Assembly (NCBI GenBank): GCA_012656075.1
Contig: JAAKBF010000110.1
Location: 124,001-188,000, forward strand
DNA length: 64,000 bases
Direction: 5' to 3'
Source of the DNA: Phytophthora hibernalis
Lineage: Eukaryota > Oomycota > Peronosporomycetes > Peronosporales > Peronosporaceae
Shown: one piece after another, positions 9,232-17,799 of the stretch
Layout: the number at the start of each line of letters is the position of its first letter
How positions within the stretch are numbered: the first letter of the stretch is position 1
Program-made: the position numbers and the translations under genes
The notes under the pieces: generated by a model
What the model saw: only the letters and a program-made list of their open reading frames with translations
Told to the model about the DNA's origin: nothing
Databases searched by the model: none

Positions 9232-11945
9232 GGCTCTTCAAACTCATTGCTGCCAAGTATCCGCTGCCAAATAGCTTTGTTAAGGTTCAGGTTAGCGTCA
9301 AGCATATTCCAGTGCTGGAAGCCGATATATTCCGATAAGCTTCACTTGTGAATAGGTCACTTGTGAATACGAAACCAGGTAAATCGTTGGGGGTCAACTT
9401 TGCAGTAAAAACGTACTCCGAAGTAGTTCCTTCGATTGTGGACTTATATCTACAACTGGCTAACGCCATCAAGATAACGACATACATTGGAGAACGGCGC
9501 TGGCAATCCGCAAGATGGCACATCTTGATTTCGTACAATAATCCGAATTTCCAGACTAGAACAGCAGAACATCCTGGGAGAGATGCGAGTGAAACGTGAT
9601 CGGGCACGTTGACGGCAAGAGTTGCCCGGCCTTAACCCTCCACGATGTATCAAGTGTAGTTGACGTGATTCGTTAATCCGTTTAATCCCAGTATTAATTT
9701 CCTCCGCCATGGCTGCATCGAATAGCCATCCAATCCAGCCCAGCAGCCCACCGCAGTAAACCTGCGCCAGCGCGCGCAAGTGCGGCGTGGCAGCTTCGGT
9801 CCGAAAAGCAGGGAAGTGAAGTTCACATTGTGAATATCGTTCGGTCTCCCAGAACTCAGCTCAACGCGTACCACTTGGCGCGAGATTCACGATGTCATTG
9901 TACCAGGCTGGGGTACTACCAGCGCACCTTGACGGTCTCCGCTGTCGTTTCCAGCGTGTGTCGAATCTCGCCGCGAGACACCCTCTGACCAGTAGCACGA
10001 AAAAACTACAGATTTGCCGCTGGAAGATGAAAGGGCCAACACAATCGACTCGAGATAGTCCGAATCCGCCATGGCGACAAATACCTGAACCTACACGTCG
10101 AAGCACTCCTCGCGCGGCGATGAGCCCCACCCAGTGTCGTCGTCCGGCTCTCCTCGACTGCAGTGCCCGACTCATTGTTGTGCCGGGGGCGACAGCGTGT
10201 GCCAGGGCACAGCCCCAGCAAGGTGTTCCTTTTCGAGATCAAGTCCTCATTCTCCAATCCGCCTTGTCTCGCACCAAGCCTAACTTGTCCTGTTCCAGCA
10301 CCAACGCCCAGTAAGAAAACTAGGAGCACGATGACCGAGGTGACTCAATCTCCGTCCAGCAAACGCTTCGACGCGCTCAGCGCACTCGACAACGCCAAGT
10401 TCTCCAAGGCCCACGTCAAGACCATCCTGGTGGTCGGCTCGGGCTTCTTCGTCGACTCGTACGACAACTTCGTCATCGGCCTCATGGTGCCCATGATTGC
10501 CTACGAGTATTTCGACAGTTCCAGCCTCACGTCGCGCGCCGACGGCTGGGTCAAGGCCGCCTCCTCCTACGGCAACGCCGTTGGCCAGATCTCGTTCGCC
10601 ATCCTGGGCGACATCCTCGGCCGCAAACGCATCTACGGCATCGAGCTCATGGTGCTCATTGCCGGCGCGCTGCTGTGCACTTTCGCGTCGTGGCCCGTGA
10701 ACGGCGACGGCAACAACCTTCTCATCCTGCTAAGTATCTGGCGCTTCGTGCTGGGTGTCGGCATCGGTGGCGACTACCCCGTCTCGGCCGTCATCACGAG
10801 CGAGTTCGCGTCGTCCAAGCGCCGCGGCACCATGATCGCCACCGTCTTCGCCATGCAGGGCTTCAGCATCATCATGGGCGCCGTCATGGCCGTCATCGTG
10901 CTGGCCGCCGCCAAAAACAGCATCTTCGAGAACGGCGCGTCGTCGCTCGGCTACTACTGGCGGACACTCGCCGCGTTCGGCGCCGTGCCCGCACGGGCGA
11001 CCGTGTACTGGCGGCTCACGATTCCGGAGACGCCGCGATACGCCATGGACGTGCTCATGGACGTGCTCAAGGACACGGAGGAGGGTGCGCGCGCACCGCG
11101 CAGTTCCTCGCATCCGACAAACTCACTACTGACATGTACAGCCACGGCGACGACAACAAGACCGGTTTCTTCGACAACTTCTCATACGCCTTCCGGACGT
11201 ACTTCAACATGTGGGCCAACCTCAAGGTGCTCATCGGTTGTGCGGCCGCGTGACATCGGCTACTATGGCACGTCACTCAACACGTCGGTGGTGCTGGAGA
11301 TCATCGGCTAAGGCAGCGCCACGTCCACGGGCAACCAGAAGATCTACGACGACCTGTGGAACCGCTCGGTCGGCACGGCCATCATCAACCTGGCCGGCAC
11401 GGTGCCCGGCTACTGGTTCACTGTCTACTTCGTGGACAAGTGGGTCGCAAGCCCATCCAGTACATGGGCTTCGCGCTGCTCACGCTGCTCTTCCTCTTCA
11501 TGGCCATCTTCTTTAACGAGCTCAAGACCGACAGCACGGCCGTGTTCGTCGTCATGAACTCGTTCGCGCAATTCTTCTTCAACTTCGCCCCCAACGCCAC
11601 GACCTTCATCATCCCCGCCGAGGTCTTCCCCACGGCGGTGCGCTCGACGGGTCACGGCATCTCCGCCGCGTCGGGCAAGGTCGGCGCCATCATCGCCGCG
11701 CAGTGCTTCGCGGTGGTCGCCAAGGGCTCCTTCGGCTTCAAGGGCGTGCTCTACATTTTCGCGGCCTGCTGCTTCTTCGGTCTGCTCTTCTCGTTCTGGG
11801 TGCCAGAGACCAAGAACCTCACGCTGGAGGAGATCAGTTCGCTGGACGAGGACGGGTCCCGAAGGAAGACGACGTGGAGCCGAGCTACAAGGCGTTGCAT
11901 ACGCAGGGTGCTGCGGTGAATTAGCTTTTTTGTCGACTTGTCTAA
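9232..11945 (-). repeat. Right arm of the 5.7-kb transporter palindrome
   Basis: Reverse complement of 6247-8961. Its outer end, just past GTCGACTTGTCTAA, joins directly onto a GW gene fragment, whereas the left arm's outer end is followed by unrelated sequence. Confidence 0.93.
10331..11924 (+). pseudogene. PHO84-like phosphate:H+ symporter (MFS), pseudogene copy 2
   Basis: Near-identical inverted copy of 6268-7863, starting at 10331. It carries the same three lesions (TGA at 11251, TAA at 11309, missing G near 11444). Two more are private to this copy: a one-base loss in the GC-rich run at about 11094-11100 (after EEGARA) and a one-base loss near 11855 that shifts the last 25 codons. The shared lesions imply the gene was already dead when duplicated. 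The private ones imply later decay, or base-calling errors in this arm. Confidence 0.85.
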
Positions 11946-12036
11946 CCTGGGGTGGACCTTGGGGTGGCTACGGCTGGGGAGCTGGCTGGGGCGGTGGTTG
12001 GGGAGGGGCTGGGTTGGTTACGGCTGGGGTTGGTAA
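11946..12036 (+). pseudogene. GW-rich peptide gene, 3' fragment at palindrome edge
   Basis: Begins within the Gly/Trp tail (GGPWGGYGWGAGWGGGW) immediately after the transporter-arm breakpoint. A one-base loss shifts the last codons, so the usual GWGW end is read as GLVTAGVGK. The 3' flank with GACAAGACATGCAT follows, as in the 4.9-kb copy. Signal peptide and promoter are absent. Confidence 0.8.
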
Positions 12037-12611
12037 AAGAAGCAACGTTGGACAAGACATGCATCGCGCGCCACGCCACGCTCGAAGCGGTACCATTTTT
12101 ATGAAGTTCAATCTTCGTTTTCAGATGCAATTATTGAGTGTAGATCAAGACTCAAGGCCAAGCACTACCAAAGGGGCTGTCGACCACCCTCCGCTTCCAT
12201 AGTATTTTAGAAAGCACTGAGCACAGCCCGGGGTAGAGTTGAATTAACGCTAAAATAAAGTTAAATCGACTTTTATGGATCTAATTAGGCAGTGTCTGAG
12301 CTGAGCTCTATAGCAGTAAAACAGATGGCCTATATAAGCAAGAAATTTTATTTCAAACATTTGTTTCCTTCTATTGGCTAAAATCGACGTTTACTTACAT
12401 TAGGACGAAACGTCAGAGGTTATGCGGTTTGTTGCGTTTTAAATTCCATAAACCCCATCCGATGATCCTCGGCTGTTGGCAGTTCACGTCTGCCAGTTTG
12501 CTGTCCGATGAAATCCTCCTTTTGGATTGCCTGATCCAGTTCACAGTTCAATTTCCACCTCATTTTCCACCGCTCAGCCCTTAAGCCAACAAACATCGTC
12601 TCCCAAGCCTC
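12037..12611. other. Intergenic before RxLR pseudogene 1
   Basis: 12037-12120 is GW-type 3' flank. From 12120 to the RxLR start the sequence shows no recognisable gene. The stretch at 12550-12611 is probably the effector promoter and leader. Confidence 0.4.
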
Positions 12612-13340
12612 ATGAGGCTCTACCAACTGATCATATTGCTGGCTGCCATGCTGCTGGCAAGTGTTGTTTCCGCTTCAGCATCGCGGGGATCGAAGCTGAT
12701 CACACCTGGCTCCCAGACTCAAGTGCTTGAAAATAACACCCCACCAAGAGGCTTCTGAGAGCTGCCACCGATGACGAAGAGAGAGGAATTTCAATCCCCG
12801 GTCTTGAGAACGTCTTAAAAGATTTCCGTCAAGCAAGACTAAGGAGCTTCAGGGACTGCTCAAGGCCGATGAATCTATTGGCAATGCCTTCAAAGCGTTG
12901 GGGCTAAGCAAAATGCCCATTGGTAAGAATGATTTTATCGAGACGAAAATGGTGGCGAAGCTTTTTTTCGAGCGCCAATTTCAAGGTTTGGTCTCAGCAT
13001 GCCACCCGACTGAACAAGCAATACCCTGAAGGTGCAATGCTTGCCTCACTCACGAACGTCTTTGGCGAGAAAACGTGTCGACAATGATTCTGTTGGGAAG
13101 GATTCGCGGAGCTCACGGCAGGTCGCGAAGAAGTTGGAAGCTGCGCAGTTCAACAAGTGGTTCGCTACGGACAGATACACAACAAATGACGTTTTCGAAA
13201 AGGTGCTGCTCTTGAAACTACGCGATATCCACATGCATTCCCGTGAGCGTCTTCTCCTGTCCCTCGCGAGTCCAGGCGCGCCAGTATATATCTGGGGAGA
13301 TTACAGCAAATACATCCGGAAGCGGGTCATGAACTATTAG
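12612..13340 (+). pseudogene. RxLR-dEER effector pseudogene 1 (WY-type C-terminus)
   Basis: The ATG at 12612 opens a clear signal peptide (MRLYQLIILLAAMLLASVVS). A lost base puts the RxLR motif in another frame: codons for R-L-L-R lie at 12749-12760 and D-D-E-E-R at 12770-12784, in phase with each other, while the starting frame ends at TGA 12756. Downstream frames, each broken by further small indels near 12833, 12970, 13068 and 13120, resemble WY-type effector modules, with the segments NFKVWSQHATRLNKQYP and LEAAQFNKWFATDRYTTNDV. Such proteins are secreted and enter plant cells to suppress immunity. This copy cannot be translated as one protein as the sequence stands. Confidence 0.82.
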
Positions 13341-13691
13341 TTGGTTCGTAACGGCGCGTAGGCGTTTAGTGGACCGATGGAATCGTAAAATCATTGCTTC
13401 TACTGTACGAACTTGTGCCCTCAACAACAAAACTTGTGTCCTCTACCCGCACTGTTCTTTTAAAAACACTTATCCAGCAACTGCCCCCACACTACTAAGT
13501 ACAAATGGCAGAAGGTATTAAAACCGGTTCAGCGTCCGAAGCAAAAAGATCCACCACGACTGAGGTGGGTATTTTGGCGGCGGATAGCTTTACTAATTCA
13601 GGCATGGGTATAAAGTACTGGTGGCACCTATGGTGCCACACTAGAAAGGTGGTCCGACGGTTCGTATACCGGTAGATTGGTGGACTATTAT

Positions 13692-13761
13692 ATTGAGGAC
13701 GAAATGTTTAGTCACTACTGTACCTCTGGCTACAGAAGTGACTAAACATTTCGTCCTCAAT
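13692..13761. repeat. Perfect 25-bp inverted repeat, 20-nt loop
   Basis: 13692-13716 (starting ATTGAGGACGAAATG) is exactly repeated in reverse complement at 13737-13761. It forms a strong hairpin or cruciform and could be a tiny MITE. Confidence 0.9.
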
Positions 13762-14043
13762 AGCGTGGCTCCACTAAAATACTATAGTGGGGGCCAAAAT
13801 AGTGTGAACTAAATACACTTCTTGTAGTACTTGCTTTTCGCAAATTCATTTGTTATAATACAATCTGTTAACGAAGGTACATGTCGCTTTGTACACCGTC
13901 GGTACAGCTTATGTATCCGTCGGTGGGGTGAATCGCAATTCAGGATATCACGGCCTAGAGCATTCATTGTCTGTAGCTTCGAGCGCGTTGTTACTCCCAT
14001 TCAAGACAATTGCGTATTTTACAATGCGTCACTCGCGATTACC

Positions 14044-14094
14044 GTAGCACCATGACGGCCAGAGATCTCTGCGCTCTGGCCGTCATGGTGCTAC
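14044..14094. repeat. Perfect 21-bp inverted repeat, 9-nt loop
   Basis: 14044-14064 (GTAGCACCATGACGG...) pairs exactly with 14074-14094. Lies 230 bp upstream of RxLR pseudogene 2. No gene is evident from 13341 to 14291 apart from these hairpins and a short perfect palindrome (GTGGCACC/GGTGCCAC) near 13620. Confidence 0.9.
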
Positions 14095-14291
14095 AGTAAT
14101 CGTTGCATCAACAATGTAGTTGCCCACTGGGTAATGCCCAGGCTAAGTGGTCGCTATTAGTACATGTACCCGTGCATCCACGTGTGTGTGCCTGTATTGT
14201 ACTAAGTACTTCGAATTATACAGTAAAACGACGGGCTTTCACTTTCCAATTCTATCCGTTGGACTCCAGCGTTCTCCAGCAAACACAAAAC

Positions 14292-14852
14292 ATGGAACAG
14301 TATAATTTTTTGCTATATCGCGATTTTCTCGTTGCAGCCAGCGAAAAGTCCTCTCATCCGCCACGGACTCCTCCTACCAGATTAAGACCACCAATTTGTC
14401 TTCTGGTGGTGGAGAAACTTCGGTTCCGCCAGCTCGGTAATGACACCAACAAACGATTTCTGAGGGCGTCGATGCAGCTGAAAAGGACACCGAAGACGCA
14501 ACATGTGCTGCCGAGGAACGGGGATTTCAGTCCGCCGCTCTGGCGAAATTAGCCAGCCTCATGAAGAAGGCAAAACTGCCAAGACCGCGAACAACCTGCT
14601 ATTTCGATCTTGGCTGAAGAGAGGAAGGATCCCTTTTTCGCTCTCGATTTTTTCGGGTTGAAAGGACTAGCACTAGCGGTTGCGAGGAAACACCCCAACT
14701 TCGAACATTGGTTGGACAGGGCTCGGAAAATAAAATATAAAATTGTACTCGTTTCTCAGAAAAAAATAATACGTAACTGCAATACTGGCGACGGCAATAA
14801 TACATATTTGCAGTTATTATTTCAATTTTTGGTCGTTTTGGCCTTTGAATAG
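14292..14852 (+). pseudogene. RxLR-EER effector pseudogene 2
   Basis: From ATG 14292 the frame stays open to an R-F-L-R motif (14454-14465), but the leader (MEQYNFLLYRDFLVAAS) is a poor signal peptide. Between leader and motif a neighbouring frame reads more like effector sequence. The E-E-R codons at 14513-14521 are in a different frame, preceded by an acidic stretch (AEKDTED). The C-terminal part is split between two frames (NLLFRSWLK, then DPFFALDFFGLKGLALAVARKHPNFEHW), resembling the helical C-terminal modules of RxLR effectors. At least three frameshifts. The spacing of motif to EER, about 16 residues, is typical. Confidence 0.7.
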
Positions 14853-15470
14853 CGTTGGTTCCAAATGAGAATGGTCAAACTACGTAGTACTAATTCATTA
14901 CAAAGGAGAAATCTGCGCGAGCTGGATATTAGAATCATTAAATATGGAAATGAGTCAGTTGGCATGACACTGGGAAGAGATGGTAGTGTACACAAGAACG
15001 ATTTTGCTTGGAGGACAACAGTTTTTGTAGTAAAAAGGCAATATACTTATTACGGGGTCAATTTCATATTTTACGGAAACCTTGGTTTGCCAATAATAAG
15101 TAATTCCGTCAATATTATACTATAGTTATTATATTATAATTATTTTTTCGAGCCCTGTGGTTGGAGTATTCAGCGATTTGGAGGGCCATGGGTGGTCGCT
15201 AAATGACATTGTGAGCATGGCAACGTTCAAGGGATTGGGGGTACATCTACTTGGAATCTGCATTGAGGTCGCATTCAGCGAGCAAGTCACTTTGTTGACA
15301 TGCTAGCTTTTTGACGTGCGCTCAAGTCTGTCGTTCCTCCAAAACACTCGTTTAGTGTTGCAAGCCAAGAAAGCGCGTACACTAACAGTAGTGTCTTACG
15401 GCCCACGCTTAAGTTTCAATTTTAAAATGGAGTTTTCAGTCATCCTGCTCTTCTCCTAAATGGTGATGAT
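14853..15470. other. AT-rich intergenic, no gene seen
   Basis: An 86-codon open frame at 14865-15125 is AT-rich and resembles nothing I know. I see no promoter or RNA gene that I can support. Confidence 0.4.
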
Positions 15471-15628
15471 CAGGGTTCGGTAGTAGTAAGCTCATTAGTA
15501 GTAGTAGTGCTATTAGCACTACTACTACTAATGATAATGATAACGAAGTCAAGTGAAGCCGTTAGTAGAGCAAATCAAATTAGTAGTCGAAAAAGAACGT
15601 TAGTAGTGCTATTAGTAGTACTATCCTG
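15471..15628. repeat. TTAGTAGT-type MITE, copy 1
   Basis: Starts CAGGGTTCGGTAGTAGT and consists largely of short direct and inverted TTAGTAGT / ACTACTAA units, including the palindrome TAGTGCTATTAGCACTA. The same terminus and unit occur near 22.54-22.71 kb in the opposite orientation. Confidence 0.65.
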
Positions 15629-15860
15629 ATACCAATTACGTGATCTTCAAAGGCCGCGCATGGTGGGGATTTGATGCCTTCTCCCGCTTTCATTTCTCTT
15701 ATCCCTAGCTTGCCTTCGTACGCGAATCAATCCATGAGCTGTACCAAGAGTGCTTGTTCCTGGGAGGCCGTGCATCTCCGTGCAGCGTTTACAAGAGTCC
15801 AGTGCACCACTTTGAAGTAACGAGCTGTGCACTTGAACGGACGTGGCTCTCTCGGAAAGG

Positions 15861-15900
15861 TTAACCCTTTCACGGTAAAAGGGCACAAAATTCGCCCTTT
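15861..15900 (+). repeat. Possible piggyBac-type terminus (TTAA-CCCTTT)
   Basis: TTAACCCTTTCACGG followed by subterminal inverted pieces (CCCTTT ... AAAGGG) looks like the end of a piggyBac-superfamily element. It lies 350 bp before the SANT-DOT1 gene and 2 kb from a piggyBac-type transposase relic. No matching right end was found, so the assignment is tentative. Confidence 0.35.
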
Positions 15901-16211
15901 TAGGGGTTTTGCAAAACACGGTGCGATAGCAGGCCCTTCAAGGCCGCGTTTTTTCTACCAATCAGAACAAAGGGTGCAGGCGCATGCGTGGAAATGGCCG
16001 TAATTTTTCGGGCCACGTCGCCGGAATCACCTTGATTTACGGCTATAAACTGGGATTCCCCATCTTTTCTTTTATCTTACCAAACCAGCCCTCTCTCCCA
16101 GCCACTCAGTGCCCTTCGTTTTGGGCATACAAATATCAATATATTTGCACAAGTCAGTGGCAACAAGGCCATAGTAATTTCAAGTCATTCGCACCTCTTC
16201 CTGCCTGCACC

Positions 16212-17440
16212 ATGGGCACCAGCATCCTTGACTGGGAGGACAAACAGCTAGTTCAGATTGCGCTGGAGTTCGAGAACGAAGGAATACGAGTGACATGGGC
16301 GTACGTGGCGCGGCGCATGAGATCGAAGCGGACAGCTAGTCAGCTCCGCTTGCGGCTTGTCACTCTCAATCGCACGTACGGCAAGGAAATCACGAACTTC
16401 CCGCGCTGTTTCTTTAGTGGATCTGCGCCAGGACAGCGTTTACTTTCGTCGGGGATACGCGTACCTCACACGACGACTCGGCGCTCGCAACCATCCCTCC
16501 CGCCACCGGTAGCAAGGGCATCATCGGTCGCGCAGCCACGACGGCGACATTCAACCCCACCAGCGGCGAAGGATCCGGCGAATGCAGCAGTGGGGGCATG
16601 ACCGGTGGAGCAACGGTAGGGCCAGCCGGAGCGCCGTGGAGGAAGACAACGGCGGAAGCGATGAGCACACTCGAGCAGCGGTGAGGAAAGCGGCGGATGC
16701 AGCGGCGGTGGAGACGGTCGGTGCAGCGATGGAGATGGCGGCGGGTGATGAGACGGAAGTGGCCGATGCACTGGTGAAACCGCCTGAGAATACGGCAGTG
16801 ATCCAGCTGCCTGAGGCTTTACGCGTACTCGCGTCCATTTTCGACGAGTTCACAGCTAATGATATTCGTCAGAAGTCTGGGCGAACTCATGGTAATGCGG
16901 GCGAGCTACTTCCGGTGGGGCTCGCCGACATGCTTGCAGCGATGGAGCCACTACTCGAGTCTGATGTGTTCCTCGACATCGGCGCGGGAATAGGCAATGT
17001 GCTGGTTCAAGTTGCGCTGATTACAAAGGTCAGGAGGTTCATTGGCGTCGAGGTCCGTGCTGAGCTATGCTCGCTCGCTACACGGCAAATTCGGCAACAT
17101 GGCGACACATATCCACACCTTCGAAAGGTGGTGATGATGGCTGCGGATGTGCGGGACGTACTGCTGTCGACTCAGCCTCCAACGTCCTAAGCTACGGTTG
17201 TCTTCGCAAACTACTGTTTGACGAAGCCGCTAAACTTGCTGTAGCTCGCGAGCTAAGCGCAATGCCAAAAGCACGAGTCGTTACCGCGACTTCGATCTTT
17301 TGTCCGAAGCACAGATCAAGGTGCCCAGATCCATTTTGTGCTCGCTGGAAGCTCACACGAGAACTGAAGGTACAATGCAGTTGGAAGTCAGCTTTAACGT
17401 CTCTATACATTTTGTTGCGGAGTTGAATACAGTCGTGCAC
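16212..17440 (+). pseudogene. SANT/Myb-like plus DOT1-like methyltransferase gene, frameshifted
   Basis: From ATG 16212 a SANT/Myb-like helix-turn-helix (WEDKQLVQIALEFENEG ... WAYVARRM) runs about 70 residues. After a low-complexity Pro/Arg/Ala linker with a frameshift near 16590, a SAM-dependent methyltransferase of DOT1 type follows. Motif I is DVFLDIGAGIGNVLVQ near 16966-17010, then IGVEVRAELC. After another frameshift near 17190-17210 come LFDEAAKLAVARELS, the CPKHRSRC cysteine segment and a CSWK segment. DOT1 enzymes methylate histone H3 lysine 79. The fusion to a DNA-binding SANT domain and the location among transposons suggest a mobile or expanded family. Broken in at least two places. 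Confidence 0.68.
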
Positions 17441-17799
17441 TTCTTTCACCTTAACGCTGTGGCCAGTATCGACTCGGCTCCTCTACCAGCAGCTCGGCTT
17501 CGCGATGAAGACCGGAGTGGCGCCGTCCAGCGACAGCTTTGACCGGCTGTTGCTCGGAGTCCAGTGGCCGCTCGATACATTTAGTGCATATATCTGAATG
17601 TTTGTATGGACAAACACATCCATGACTACCGCATCGTTGAGGGCATAGCTACAGCACAATTTCGCGGACGACGGCAGGTTTTGCGGTCCATTCAGGAGCA
17701 GGCTGGGAAGGTTCGCTTCCAGTCGCGGCAGGTTTCAATTGAGCGAGTAATGACCCCCGACGGATGTTCCCTTTCGTCGTGAATAGGTTCTTGGGTAAG
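17441..17799. other. Short intergenic between convergent DOT1 and piggyBac genes
   Basis: Holds one 58-codon frame (17609-17782) with no known match. Both flanking genes point into this gap. Confidence 0.4.

Noticed and set aside
10675..11253. Arg/His-rich open frame within transporter copy 2
   Set aside because: Off-frame shadow of the MFS gene; composition is that of a shifted GC-rich frame.
16466..16853. Minus-strand Pro/Ser-rich frames
   Set aside because: Shadows of the low-complexity linker of the SANT-DOT1 gene.
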